From Volvox africanus (taxonomy: Eukaryota > Chlorophyta > Chlorophyceae > Chlamydomonadales > Volvocaceae): a DNA stretch of 64,000 bases. Shown here in pieces: positions 47,990 to 61,386 of the stretch; position 1 is the first letter of the stretch; each line of letters starts with the position of its first letter. Made by a program: the position numbers and the translations under genes. The stretch covers positions 6,922,001 to 6,986,000 of the forward strand of contig BSDZ01000004.1 of assembly GCA_030268105.1 (NCBI GenBank), written 5' to 3'. The notes beneath the pieces were generated by a model. The model worked only from the letters and a program-made list of their open reading frames with translations, searched no databases and was not told the DNA's origin.

Positions 47990-48668
47990 GAAGCAAAAAA
48001 CTGCGTGCGTCAGGTCGTGCCCAAATATTTGAGAAACATTCTACACACAATAGTAAAGTAACATTCCAGTACAAAAAGAACTCCATGAAGTGAAACTACG
48101 GCGATACCGTTTCTTCGGCGCACAAGGCGACACAAATGCGTGAACACCTTGGCCTGGTGGTCCTCCTGCGTTTTCCCAGCCGTTCTGTCCAACCAAGTTC
48201 AATCTTCTGGCAGTCCATGGCTGCCCCACGCGCGCTTGCGCACGGTCGGAAAACGTATTGCTGAACTGACGGCCTGTCTGATGAGACTCCCTACCAATTT
48301 TCCTCCTCTCACTTCGTTCGGCTGCCTTATTAGGCAGTACCGACAGAGTCCGGGAGCCCTTATGCTAAGCACGATTGCACAGGTCCCAGAGCAGGATCCT
48401 CACGGAGTAGCACCACCAAGTCATCCTGAGGAAAGCCACATACAGCGCGACCGTGTTAAGGATGGAATGAACTAAGAAACGGGCAAAAACGGTCAAGCAC
48501 ACACAGCTGTATTCAGAATATGGACAATTATTGCAGTGTCACATCCGTCACAATTGCCCATACCAGCAACCTTAATCGCCTATCCATACTTTCAAGTTTT
48601 GGATCTTTCGTTCGTTCTGATGTTGCTCTACAAAACCTTCGCGATTTTCTGATACCACGGCTCAGTGA
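47990..48668. other. Intergenic region beyond the ORC1 3' end
   Basis: No supported gene. If the last ORC1 exon is spliced at 48786, a short terminal exon could lie here, but none can be identified with certainty. Confidence 0.4.
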
Positions 48669-51600
48669 CTAAACTCCACTATAATCATCCCCCTTAAATA
48701 CTACTCCAACTTTGCCGATTGGCCTTCTGCTGCCGCACACCATACTGCACCCTATCCTTATCACGACCCGCGCCAACAAGCTCACCTGGGGGACATTTAG
48801 GATCACCCGCATGCCAGGGCCCTGCCAACCCGCATCCACCAGCACCAACCGCTGCGCCCCCAATGCGGCCGCCGCCTCCACCACGCGCGAGAGCGGCAAG
48901 GCTGCGCCTCTCATCAGCAGCGCCAGGTGGCTTGTTAGCCGGTGATGCAGAGCCTGTGCAAGAAAGATGGACGCTGTGTGACGAGATGGCGGTGTGACAT
49001 GGAAGAACGGTTTGCGTAGGCGCACCCCTAACGAAGTACAGGAGACTACGTGGTACCCATGTTATGGCACACGGTAAAGGAGTGAAAATGCAGAGTGATA
49101 GACGCAGAGGAATCAGAAAGTGCCGCTCAGACGTTCCCCGTTGCCGTGTACTTCCCTCTGGCTGCGTCTAAATACCAGCTAGCGCCTTTGCAGTGCAAGG
49201 CGGCGGGCATTGCCGTCCCTACCCACCCCGACTGTGACCTCGGCCTTGTTTTGCGCTCGGACTTCAACTAGGAGAGCCGCCAGCACCAACTTTTGGTACA
49301 ACCCAGCGGACCGCAGCAGTGTCATGTGCACGCTGCCGTACATTTCTCGGATAGCGAGGTGGGCCTGTGGGGAAGGTCCAAGAGGGAAAAACAGACGACC
49401 ACCGGGGGGTGAGTTGGGAGTCGCCGACTTCGGAAGCGACAATCGCACGGCAGCAATGACCACGCTCATACTCTATGTCACTGCACGGCTTGAATGTACA
49501 AGGCACCAACGACTAGAAAGCCTTTGGTCAAGACTAAGGCATTGTTCCCTCAACCGAGGGACTGATGAGGCCAATGCCACGCACCTGCCGTCCACCGACG
49601 GTGTTCGTCAGATCAGCTTGCGCTGAGGCGGCCGTCTCTGCCTGTTGGCGCTGGCGCTGCTTCTCCGCCAGCTCCGTCTCTGCAATCTCGGTCGCACGGC
49701 GCAGCAGCTCTAATGCCCTACGGACGTCACCCGTTGTGCTGGCCACCTGGCACGTCATACACACACAGACACACACAACGCAGGTTGCTTGTTGGTGACC
49801 CGTCGTCGTGATGGCAACGTACTCCAGGCGGGAGCACTAGAACGCATGTAGCTTCACGAGCTAAAAAGCAAACCAGAAAATCGTTCCATGAGGGGTCGTG
49901 GCAGTGTTAGTGCCGTCAGTTTCTGCTTCCGCTTCTGCAGCATGTCGGCAACATGAGGGGAGACTTAACCGATTACCTAGATGGCTCAAGGTACTTCGGT
50001 TGTGAGGTCCCAGTCTCTTTTCCTCTAAATCAACCTTGCTACGCACCTTGCGCGCGCAGAAGTCTACTGCGGCCTTGGCGACCACCGTGACGCCCTGCAC
50101 AGTCACAGGGAACACAATCACAACCTTAACATAATAACAAGCATGTAACACAGGGTGCAGAAGCACGTGCTGGGGTGCGAATTCCCTCATTACATTCCTA
50201 CCCGCCCTGCAGCGAACGTCCTCACTGGGGCACCCCTGCCACCCCATAGGACAGCTTGCGCCTTGCACCCTACGGACCGGGTTCTTTTGTTTACCCGGAA
50301 CTACCGCATCTTTTTAGCAGTGGGTCGTAACCCTGACGCAGCGCCAGCCCGGGCATCCATTATAAGGCAGGCGGAATTCATGTGCATCATGTAGCGTTCG
50401 CATTAACCTGTGCGAGCTAGTCTGTGTTCGACCCCGGGACCCTGGTCATTCAATCTGGCAATTCGCACTACTGTAACACAGGATGCCATAGCGTGTGATA
50501 ATAGGTGCGTTAGGAAATAACAAGAGACCAGGACCATCTAAGACCCGCATTGCACTAATATTCGCGAGGGTTCCACATTGTCATACCAGTATCATACATA
50601 TTCACACTTCACTCATTAGGAACTATTGGGATATGGACGTAATTCACATTCACCGTGATTCACTTAGGCCTCGTGACGGAGCCCTAAGTCAGGAAGGCAG
50701 CAACTCACTTGAAGACGGCTATTCAGGATTTCCCGGAGCTGCTCGAAGTTGTAGGGGTTAAAGGCGAGCTTGGAGCCCGACAGTCGGCTGCATGTAGGGA
50801 TAGGGTGGACAAAGCGCACGAAGGGGGTCCGCCACAGGGGGACAAGAAGCGATGAGGCCCCAACTCCAACGCGAGGACAGGAGACGGGCGTCGAGGCTGC
50901 TGAAGATGGACGAGGAGGAAAGGAAGGAGGAGAGGCACACGAGCAAAGGACGTGCTGCTAGACCACGTCCCTGCGCGCGCACACGCACGCACACACACAC
51001 ACACATATATATAGATAGATTGCCATACACCTGCACATCCTTTTTACTTGATCCTCTTCGTAACTACGAGGCCTAACCGCGCCCTCATGCCAACCCCTCC
51101 ACCTCCTCAATCATCCTTTCCTCTCGCGACCAGGATATCTTCCATTCCGCCCCGAGCGGGAGAGGCAGCTTTCCCTCTCCGTGTATGCTTTTTCCTGGGA
51201 ACCCGCCGCTGTACCTCGCGATGCGTGGCAGCACACGGCTGTCCAGGTCGTGCGTGTTGGAGATGCCAATAACCGCCAGCTTGGCGCTGCGCTGCAGCGG
51301 CCACTCGAACAGGTTGTATAGCACCTGGCCCACAGAAGAAAGAAAGACGGCGGCGTCATCAAAACATACACTCTGGTCAGGAATTGATCGCCAGTCGAAA
51401 CACAGGACACGGAACGGGGGAATGGCGATGCGGGTTGGGCCCTCTCTCCCCTCCTTCCCCTCTGGCGCGGTTACCGTGGGTGCCGTAACAAGCTGCTTTT
51501 GTTGCCCTTTCCTTCCCACCCTCACCGCCTGGTCCTTGGTGATGAGCACATCGATTTCGTCCACTATCAGTAACGTCATGTGGCGCCGATGGCCACTCAG

Positions 51601-54600
51601 GAAGGACTCATCCAGGGCTCGCAGCGCGCGCGAGGGTCCGTAGCGCTGCCCCGACATGCGTTCCCAGAGCTTGGAATACACGTGCTGTGGACTGGGCAGC
51701 TGCAGTGCGTTCAGGATGATGAGCTGCGGAGAAATGGAGATGAGTTGGGGATGAGATGCCAGGTCAAGCGGGGTAAGCAAAGGGAGGGAGGCCTCTCAAA
51801 GCAAGGCCATGCGTGGCCATGTATTATGTAGGTCTCAGCGGAGCAACGCTCTGACCAGAAAGTCCAGTCCATGCGTATGGATTGCCAAATCTGGCCCGAT
51901 GCTGTTGATGGTCTTACCTGCACACCGCTGCTCTGGGCGGCGGCGCGCACACTGGCGAGCACCTCCATCACGCAGGCGGTCTTGCCAGTGCCAGGCACGC
52001 CACAGATGTACATCACTCCCGGACTTACGCCGTCTGCAGACAGTGTTAACCCGTGCAGCAACATGTGATGGGCGGCAGAAGCGAACGGAGCAGCAGGATT
52101 GGACGTGCCAGCAGGATGAAGCAATTCAAACTGGATGGGATGTTTTGATGTCCCGTAACCCCCCCCCACTAGATCCACTTGCTGGCCGTTTTCTTTCTCT
52201 TATGCTCAAAGCATTCTGGCGTTTCGGTATCGATGGAAGAGGGTGCAGCAAGCGACCCGTGAGAAGCAGACGGACAGAAAAGGCAGCTCACCCTCCGACA
52301 CCGCCTGGCCGATGAAGTGCCGCAGCTCCTTCTTCTCTGCCTCACGACACGGCAGTCCGCCTGCGCAGTTGTTGAGTGCAAGAGCGCGCCGTGCCGCCGC
52401 GAGCTGACCCACGGGTCCGCGCTCCGGGACCGCGACAGCACCTTGGTCTAGCAGCAGGCCTGTCCCATTCTCCTGTTGAAGCGCCGTGACAGTTACGAGG
52501 TCACGTCGTCAGCAATTAGGAAATGAAAATCACCATTATCACGATTATAACACTTGACACATCAGGCTACCCACATGTGTGTACATGTGTGTGTACGTGG
52601 CTATGAATATACGACATACAGCCAGGTCTGGCGCTGCCTCGGTTAAATACAAAAAACCCTAAATATCAAAGAGGAAGACCGCCGTGGAACTCTCAACACT
52701 CATCCGTGTACATGTGTAGGGATCACACCGGTAAGGTAAAGAACGGCGTACCACCCCAGATGACACGCAAACCTTAAGATACACAGTACCTATCAAAGCC
52801 TGCCTGTGCTTGCTCCAGCATCCAATGGCACAGTGACCCGGGCTTTCCCGTCCTTCAAATCCTACCGCGCCGTTATGGGGAAGGACCTGCTAATTAATAC
52901 CAACTCACGTCAATGAGCGCCTTGTAAGCATTGGCGCGCCCCGCCCGCTGCCCTCGGGTGCGTGCGGGAGGCTGCTGGCCAGGTCGCGGCTTGCGAATGA
53001 CCCAGCCGTCGAGAGTGTTGCGCTATGAGCACAACCAGCGTGTGTGTTGTGTGGAGGAGGGGGTTCGGGGAAGCTGTAAGCAACGAGTACAGGAACCATA
53101 AGACGCTTGAGGCTAACTGAAAGCCGTAAATGCGGTATGTGTGGTGCGGAGAGGACGCAGATGATAAGGGATGGATGGCACGCATACAATAGTTATTTGG
53201 TTTCAGGATTGGGGGTGACGGCAGTAAAGGACATGATTCGATATAAGGCTGGGTGGAGTTGAGCTGTATGAAGTAGCAGGAAGTTGGCTGGAAGTTTGGT
53301 TATGCATGAAGGTGCCCGCTGCGCCCCAAGCCCTCAGGGTAACCACTCAACACGATAGGCGTATGCGCGTACCGGCTTGTATTCCAAATCGTGATCCGAT
53401 TCCTCGTCCTCAAGATCGATATCGTCACCATCGCTGCTGCTGCTCTCCTCAGTGGGGGCGGCGTCGCCGCCCCGGCGCTTGCCTGCCGCCGCGGCCGCGG
53501 CGGCGTCCCACTCGTCGTCGCCGTCGCTGGCCGCCTCTGGACCATCCTCCGATCCCAGGCACCGCCGAAAGCGCTGCAAAGCGCCATAATGGCACGCCGA
53601 TACACGCACGCATTTTTACACTTCTGTGGTTGAGTCGCACTTCTTTCACTTCACATTATCATAACAAAGACACGCATTTCGACGACATGTACATGGCATG
53701 TATATGTAATATACAACCTTGTTCCGATATGGTTTGGCAAATACGCAATGCATGTTCGCATCCGCAGAGGTCGTGAGTCCGTGTTCGAAAGCACAGACCT
53801 TCCATTTGTCGTCGTATTCGTATTCACAAATGAACACGTCCGTTCCCGGCGTGCTGGCGAACTGGTCCGGAGTCACGACCTCCGCACGGGACCACACACA
53901 GCCCGCGGGCTCCTGGTGTTCCTCCACGCCCAGGAAGACCTCACGGCTGTGGTGGTGGGACTGCGGGAAACAGCGAGGATTCGGTTTGGAGGTAGAGTCA
54001 GTCAATCCTTACGAGGTTTGCATCATTACTGTTCTGCGTGTCCGTGCAGGCGGGGAGGGGACTAGGTATTGTGTCAACTTGTTCAAGAGAGTATGTGTGC
54101 TCGAGTGCGCGTGCGTGTGTATGTGTGTGTGTGTCCCCGTATGTGTTTTGGCACGGATATACTATGGGAGCACTGGACGTGGTCAAGCTGGGAAGGCAGG
54201 ATCCGCCGCCCTTCAAACTAGCACTATACTTAACCCGAGCACAATACCGCATGGAGGGAGGCAGGACGCTGCATCACAATTCGCAAATTGAAATGTTGGT
54301 CTTTTAGCCACAGAAAATATGGTGTTGATCGGAAAAGGCACTGAGCGCTGTGCTCGTGATGCCCTCCATTCTCGACCATCACGGCATCAGGAGTCCAAAG
54401 AACATATCAGTTTGCTGTGTGTATGCAATCACGCCGGTTTCCGAAAAGAGGACGATTTCCATTCACCATCTCCAGATCTTAAGAAATAGAGAGACACACT
54501 TAAAGACTAATTGACTGACTCCCCAAGTTACTGGTATGGTAAACACGCAAGTAAATTAGCACACTTTCTCCGCGCGCATCCGTGTAGTCGACCTTTCCAC

Positions 54601-56051
54601 AGGTCCCGGCCCCTCCCCTCCTCCCACCGCTCCCACCTGGCGACCCAAATGGGTTTCTTCGGGTTTTCTGTAGTGCCGTACCAAAACGTGCATCTCGCCC
54701 TGCGCGTCCCGTACCCAGCCGGAGATGCGCGCGAGGCCCAGAATGTTGTCCCCAAACAGGAAAGCCTGAACACGCAGCGGGACAAGAGGTAAAGATAGTT
54801 ACTGGCGCGGGAAACATCAGGACCAACTCGCCGGTAGGGTTCGCTAAAGGGCTTTTGGCACGGGGTCAGCCGAACTAGACACTCTCACACACAGATGATC
54901 GTGCGCGCGCTCAGGGTCCCACTTCGCATGTGCCCCACGCCGCGCGGCAAGTGAAGAGCGAAGAAAGAAACCAGGCAAAGAAACCAGGCAAACCAGGCAA
55001 GAGGCATTATTTGGTTAGGGCACCATTTCCTGACCATTGGTCTTACCTTGTTGTCCACATCGCACCTGCACGTTGCCATCTAATCACACACACATACCAC
55101 ACACGCATACCTGGCAGGATGTATTAATTTGCCGGTCGAGAGAGGATGGGGTCACGCCCTGAACGCAGTCAGGGCACAGCCATTCCCCCTCTGGCAGGGC
55201 CTTCAGCGTTGGCTTAAGGCAACGGAAATGGAAACCGCGCAGGCAGCGGTCGCACTCCACCATCTGGGTTGTGTTCGTGTTACGCCCACACACGCAGCAT
55301 TCCTCATCGTCTTCATCCTTCGGCAGTTTATCAAAATCTGCTGTTGTGACTACGTAGACGTTATCTCCCGCACGAAACTCTTCCCCGTCGATTTCCCAGG
55401 TGCTGAGGAAGCGGGGCGCCTTGGCCGTGGCCGCAGCGCCACCGCAGCCGCGGCGCCATGTCGTGGCACCGGGTTTCGCCAGAGGCCTCCCGCCAGCACC
55501 CCTGCCGGTCAACTTATCTGAGCCTGAGTCGCGGGGTGGCGCTGTGGTTGCATCTAGTGGCGGCGGAGGCGCTGCCGAGGTGGCCTTGCGAGTGGATCTG
55601 CGTAAGTGAACGGCAGCAACTGCGTTGACTTGCTCCTGCTGCTGCTGTCGGTGCCCCTTCTCGTCTTCACCCTGCCACTCTTGTTCTTCCCGCAGAGACT
55701 CGCCGTCCTTATCTGTCCCGGCCCGCTGCGGGTTACGCCGCTTGCGGCCGCGGGTGGTGGTCGCAACGCCAGTAGATTTTCCGGCCTTATGCGGTCCAAC
55801 TGCATTGCGGAAAGCGGACAAGGCATCGGAAAGCCTGACGCAACTCAACGGAATTGGCGACTAGATGTTCACAAGCGCCGAGACCGCTTTGACTTACCAG
55901 GGCCTTTGCGGACCGGAAACGAATCAGTGATAAGTGTTTGTTTGGCAACTTGCGGAGCGGCAGATGCCGGCTGGGCGCCGGCTTCAATCCAGGGCTTATT
56001 GCTCAAGAGCACATCCTTGCACGCCCGCGAGGGTCGCCCCTCCTGAAGCAT
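48669..56051 (-). CDS. ORC1: Origin recognition complex subunit 1, plant-type with PHD finger
   Basis: ORC1 binds replication origins and loads the MCM helicase with CDC6. Exons in phase: about 55850-55111, 54765-54637, 53960-53799, 53573-53373, 53022-52909, 52472-52292, 52033-51918, 51723-51526, 51324-51215, 50787-50709, 50094-50047, 49746-49585, 49364-49239 and 48953 to 48786 or a read-through stop at 48669. A first exon 56051-55872 or 55987-55872 supplies the ATG; its acceptor is ambiguous. Domains: basic N-terminus, BAH start (EIDGEEFRAGDNVYVV), PHD C4HC3 (CCVCGRN...CDRCLRGFHFRC...CPDC), BAH end (HYRKPEETHLGRQ, REVFLG, FICEYEYDDKWK). The AAA+ core has Walker A GVPGTGKT, Walker B LLIVDEIDVL, sensor 1 GISNTHDL and IAS/RLSGSKLAFNPY. 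Helical TGDVRRALELLRRATE and a winged-helix end LGAQRLVLVDAGW follow. Acidic and basic linkers lie between BAH and AAA+. The length, about 870-950 residues, fits the family. Confidence 0.9.
50970..51018. repeat. CA/TA microsatellite in an ORC1 intron
   Basis: CGCGCACACGCACGCACACA continues as a CA run, then TATATATAGATAGAT. It lies in the intron between the exons ending at 51215 and starting at 50787. Confidence 0.8.
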
Positions 56052-56766
56052 CTTTTTCCCCTTAAGTAATATTCGATAATATTTTTATTCTATTGTCACC
56101 AAACCTATAGGAAAGCTACCTTCGTAAAAACGTTGGCAAAGAAGTCAACGTTGAAGACGCGAAAACAGAGTCACGACAAAAGTACTAATCACCAGTAATA
56201 TAACTGTAACTTAGATAGATAGATACATGGCGTCTTAATTGGCAAAGACAATGCTTTCAGTAAGCTGACAGATCCCGCGCTGTAAAAGGAAATTGCATCC
56301 GCAAGCATGACATTTTTCAGCATATGATATTAAGACGTGTATTACACATTCATAGAATAGTAGATAAGTACAGTGACAATGGTGGACACCATGGGCGTTA
56401 CCTTCCCATTCTGCAATGTCGGCCAAAGGGCCCTGGCCGGCCTGTGAACTGAAGCACTGCCAAGTCCTCCGCAATACTTGTATGCAGGTGAAAATACAGC
56501 TCCATTAATTTCTTAAGACTGTATAAGAGACGCTGAATGAACTTAACCTTGCCGCCGACCAATAACCGCAAGGCGGGTTCCATCCATCAAGTGACGGAAT
56601 CACTTGGGCACACCTTGCCTCATCAATGAGGCAATGCGCTAAGCAACTCCAAAACTTTGCGACACAGGGCTCGATGTCTTCCTGATATTCGATTTGCCAG
56701 ACGGCGGTATCAACTGCACCTGCATGTACTGAACAAGAACCGTCCTGCAGAATCGCGACGAATACA
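56052..56766. other. Divergent intergenic region between ORC1 and the next gene
   Basis: AT-rich in its left half. It should contain the promoters of ORC1 (-) and the unknown gene (+). No defined element is visible. A GATA-type repeat, TAGATAGATAGATACATGG, lies near 56213. Confidence 0.5.
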
Positions 56767-59700
56767 ATGGAACAGCAGCATGGAACAGGTTTATCAGCGA
56801 GTAAGCCGCGGTTGCTGGGCCTCAGTGCTGGCCCTGCGTTCGGCAAACCGCCCTTTCCCCAACTAAAGCCTGGGCTTGCGGCCCCGTCCCCCGTATTCTC
56901 CGGCGCGAGCCCGCGCCCAGGCTCCCTCACATCAAGCGGCAGATTAGGCTCCACAGGAAGCGGCGCCTTGCCGCTTCGTTCCTTCCGCCGACACAGCCTC
57001 AGCCCAGACTGGGGTTGCACCCCAGATGCAGCCGCTACCACCGCGGGGCTCTGTGACATCGCATCAGCTGCTGCAACCTCACGCGGGCCATATAGCCCTC
57101 CCGCATGCATACTCAAGGTAGAAGCTCCGATACCCGGCGGGGTCCCCAGATGCAATGCCAAGGTTGATAGCCGGGCTTCCGCAGATCCGCAGAACGTAGC
57201 TTGCCTTGGTTTTCCAGGTTCTGGAGGCGGCGGCGAACTGTCAGCAACATGGCTCCAGCCACAGGCGCAGCAACAGCAGCGGCGGCGGGTTTCGGGATCG
57301 GTAGCGGCCTTCCTTCCAGGACCCGCGGTGCCGGCGGCAGCTTCAGCGGCGGCGACGATGCCTGGTACCGGCAGCAAGGAACAGAAGCTCCCTCCTGTCC
57401 AGATCCAATGGCTGCCCCCGCTGGCTCCGAAACCGCCAACCAAGCAGCGAAACCGTCCGGTAAAGCAGGTCCAATGGCTACTCCCGGAGAAGGAGCTGGA
57501 AAAAGAAGAGTCAGGAGGACCGGGGGAAAGACAGGAAAGTCAGGAGGACCGGGGGAAATGGATTCACATGGGTATAGAGGACGTGAACGAGCAGCCCCCA
57601 TCGAAGAAGCAGCGGTGGGAGGGGCCGTCAGGTGTGTCGCCGCCGGCCCGGCGGCTGGGGGGTCTACTGCAGTCGGTGCCGTCGCCGCCGTCGCTGCCCC
57701 ACAACATGACGGGGTTGCACGCAGTTCAGGCCCCCTCGCGGCCGCGACACTGGCGGAGTCTTGCACCTGCGATGGGCAAAGGTCCAGGGGAGGCTACAGC
57801 ACGGGCAGAGGCCATTTCGCCGGTGGGTGCGTGGGTTGGGTTGGATGGACTACTGGGTTTACCTGGAGCCTCTCTCATATTCTTTAAATGCAGAAGAGAT
57901 TTCTGTAATGTTGTAATGGGCGCTACGGGCGCTTCCAGTTGCTGTATTGGTCACAATGGGGCTACAGAGGTGACAGCAATGAGCGGGAAACGCTCGCATG
58001 TCTTCCTTTCACGTTCACGGATGGGTCGATCGGTATCAGTCGATTTGCCGGCAGTTGTCGAGCAGCTGTGACCCTGTCCGAGGAAATTCCTTTTTCTTGA
58101 TGGCCAAGCTCCCGGCCGGGGGGGGTGCACATAGGAGGGATTGTCTCGGGTACATCGGGGGAAGGGTCTTCTTCTGGTGGCGGGTCGGCGGAAGGAGGGA
58201 GCAGGCACAAGGCAAGCCGCAACCGCCACGGTAGTATGCGTGGGTACGTGTACGTGTACGTGTACGTGTACGTAGATGTGTGTAAATTTATGCGTGTCTA
58301 TGCACACATGGATGAAACCCCTGAATCGGGGACAAAAGGGGGAAAGGCGGGGCACCAGAGAATTGCTGTGCGTGCAGAGGCACACTGGATGGTGCAGCTA
58401 CTGACTTCTCACCTCCCCTCCGGTTCAGAGGATCGTCCCAATCCCGGTACCCGGCCTTACCACGCTTTGCTTGCGGCAGGTTCCTGACCTGGATACCCTG
58501 ACGGCGGCACAGTGGACCACCCTGGAGCGGCACCTGCTAGGTGGAAGGGGGATAGGCGATTCCGCTGCCGCTGCCGCGGAAGCGATGGCGGAGATAAGTC
58601 CCGCACTGAAGATGCTTTCAACGTACGCCTTCACAGCACCTGCGCAACCGGAGCAGCAACGGCAACAACAACAACTGGCAGTGGGCAGTCAGCGTCAGAT
58701 GCAGGGACGAAAGAAACAGCAGTTACTGGGAGGGCTGACGGAGATGGTGGCGGTCAGCGGCGCCAGAAACCCCGGTGCCGCCGCAGGGGCGGCGGAATCG
58801 ACTTTGGCGGCGCCGCTGCTGGACATCAGGGGTGTTTCGAGGGAACATGGGGCCTCCGCCGCCGGCCCGCGGGGGGGACTGGACTTGGTGCCGCGGACAG
58901 CTGCGGCCCCGTGTCGCCGCCACGGCTGCTATGACCCAGGGCACGATGATCCCGCTGGCGGCTGTAGCTCCGAAATCGTGCAAGATCCGAACGCAGCGAA
59001 AGCGGAACGGTGTTCTCCAAGTACGGCTGGCGATAAAGCAACGTACAGCGATTTGCAAACGGCTCTCCACACACACCCTGGTGTGGTACGCGGCCTCTGG
59101 CGGTTAGTTGGATTGGCAATAGGGCTCAATCCCGCAGTGTACGACTGTGACGGACATAGTGACGGCAGCAGCAGTGGCAACCCTGGTCTTGCGGATGGTA
59201 AGGGTGGGAGCGGAGATACCGACGCGGCAGCGGCGGAGACCCGGACGCAGCAATCAGGGGAGGTCTCCGCGTCAGCAGCGGAGCAGCGGCAGCAGCTGGC
59301 CTGGGGCGCTTGCGCGGCGAACGTGCTCCGAAACCTGGCTGTAGCAGAGCTGGTGTCGGAGCAACTGCTGTGCGGCTTGGGATTGGAGACGTGTGCTGCC
59401 GCTCTCGAGGTGGGGACGTGCTGCCGTACTGCCGACAATGCAGACATTCACGACCTCGCGGCCTCCCTGCTCGAGCTGCTAACTGCCCTGCCGCATAAGT
59501 TGAATCTTTCATCCTTCCTGGAGTCTCACCAACCGGCTTTAGGCGGCGATGGTGGATTCAGCGGCGCGTCGCCGCCGGCAATGGGAGCCGCCGCTTCCCC
59601 TGCCGTTGCCGCTGCCGCTACCGCCGGCCGCGCAGCAGCAGCGGTAGAAAATCTGGAAGAGGCGGATGCCACGAGCAGCAGCAGCAGCGCCCATCAGCAC

Positions 59701-61386
59701 CACCCGGAGCCGCCGTTGAGTCGCCCGACGGTGCGGCTGCAGCGGCCAGGTCCGCTGCTGGAGGTGGTGGTGCGGCTGATGGCGGGCGGTCAAGATGTCT
59801 GCCTGCGCCTGCGGACACTAGCGGCAGGTGAGTTAGTCGGTTGGGCAGCTGGAAGGGGGGGCTGCAACCCCCCCCCCTTGGCGATGGCGGTGTCATGTCT
59901 CGTTTATTTGACATCTCCCCCCTGCGGCACTGCCTGGACTCTTATCATATAATATTCTATGAAGTGTATACCCCTCCCTGGAGCAATATTTTTCAATCAA
60001 CTCCAGGGATCGCCGACCCCACCTCTTGCGAAATGCGCTTGACGGGGGGCTTTTTGTCGGGGAACAACCGTCCGGTGCACATATACGCGTACACAAAGAA
60101 GTAAAGACAGCCTTGGTTCTGCCCCTTCTCAAATCGCATCTCTCCCCCCCCTTTGCTCCATGAAATGGATGACGTCAGCCATCATCCGACTTTCACGTTT
60201 GGTCCTCGTTTCTTCCGTACCAGTACCAGCTGGTTCATTTCAGTCGTCTTCCCTCCTTTTGCTCCCATGTGTAGGTCTGCTCGCGGCATGGCTAGGTTTC
60301 TCCGTGAACCAGCCCGCCATCTTGCACGCTCTCACGTGCAGCTGCCCGACGCCGCTACTTATTACTCCGATTCGAACCTCAACGCCATTACAAGCATGCA
60401 GCGGCGCCGTTGCCACTGCCACCGAGGCTGTCGGAACGACCCATGGGTCACTGCCCACCTCCGGAGAGGAAGGCGCAGATTTAGGGAGGGACGCCCCGTC
60501 TCCCGCTTCCGCCGAAACCGTGCACTCAGCTGCCGCTGTCACTGCCGTCAAGGCCACCCCCATGATTGGAACGGCCCCGAAACCTCCTGTGCCATGTACG
60601 GACACCATTCAAATGGCTGGTTTCGGAGCGGAGGCCTGCAAGGGACCCTTGGTTGCATTGGCGGACCTCCTGAGGGGCCAGGTGATTCCGGAGGAGGTCC
60701 GAAAGGAGGCGGCGGAGGTGGGGATTGCGGAGGCGGATGATGTTATGCTGCTGGGGCTGCTGGCGGCGTGGCGGCGGTCGGACGCGATGGCGGCAGCCAT
60801 GGAGGTGCGTAAAGCGCGTACTGGGAAAAGCATCGTACTGAGATCGGTTACACGAATGCTTCGAAGCAAGGGGAATACCTCTCTCCGGCGGTATCTCATG
60901 CACGTGAAGTACGGCTCCTCGTGTGAAAGTCAAGACGTAAGAGTTAAGAGATAAGAGCGCCTGGTTCGAACGACATCGCACAAATCAGGAGTGTTGCAGT
61001 TTGCAAGGTCCCAGCTGTTTATTCAGATTATGTCCTGTTCGCAGTTGGTCCATACGCTGACATCGCGCTGTGGACACCCGGGTAGAAGGCTAGTTACCGA
61101 GCACCCAGGCCTGCGCGCCGGCCTGGCTGCACTAGCGGAGGCGCCGCCGCCGCTGTTGGACGAGGCGGCGGCGGCGGCAGGCCTTTCGACGATCCATGAT
61201 GACCCGCTGGTGGCGCGGTGCCGTGCTGTGCTGACCGCCGCGTCGGGGTTGGCGGCGGAGGTCTTGGCGGCGCTGAAGGCAGGGGGAGGCGAGGCGCCAG
61301 GGGCGACGGTGGTGGTGGTGGCGGCGATAACGCAGCCGGAAGGAAGTTGTGTGAGCGCTGTCGGGGATTGCGGAATGGGTGTGTGA
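56767..61386 (+). CDS. Unknown protein, low-complexity N-terminus and helical, possibly ARM/HEAT-like second half
   Basis: Exons 56767-57822, 58480-59827, 60275-60804 and 61045-61386 join in phase (0, 1, 0), giving about 1091 residues. Residues 1-350 are Ser/Pro/Gly/Ala-rich, with a charged stretch EKELEKEESGGPGERQESQE and a possible nuclear localisation signal PPSKKQRW. From about 353 the sequence becomes helical, starting VPDLDTLTAAQWTTLERHLL. It includes HPGVVRGLWRLVGLAIGLNP, WGACAANVLRNLAVAELV, DLAASLLELLTALPHKLNL, LLEVVVRLMAGGQDVCLRLR, EEVRKEAAEVGIAEADDVML and LVARCRAVLTAASGLAAEVL, separated by Ala/Gly/Ser-rich insertions. Leucine-rich helical pairs with ANVLRNLAV recall armadillo repeats, and possibly the ARM region of SWI/SNF BAF250/LFR-type subunits, but this is weak. 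No catalytic motif was seen. The acceptor at 61000 is an alternative start of the last exon. Confidence 0.65.
58243..58273. repeat. Short tandem repeat ACGTGT
   Basis: About five copies of a 6-bp unit, GTACGTGTACGTGTACGTGT and onward, sit in the first intron of the unknown gene. Confidence 0.75.

Noticed and set aside
56505..57443. A 312-codon minus-strand frame opposite the unknown gene
   Set aside because: It is a mirror frame of GC-rich coding sequence; the plus strand has consistent splice phases through to 61386, while this frame has no domain.
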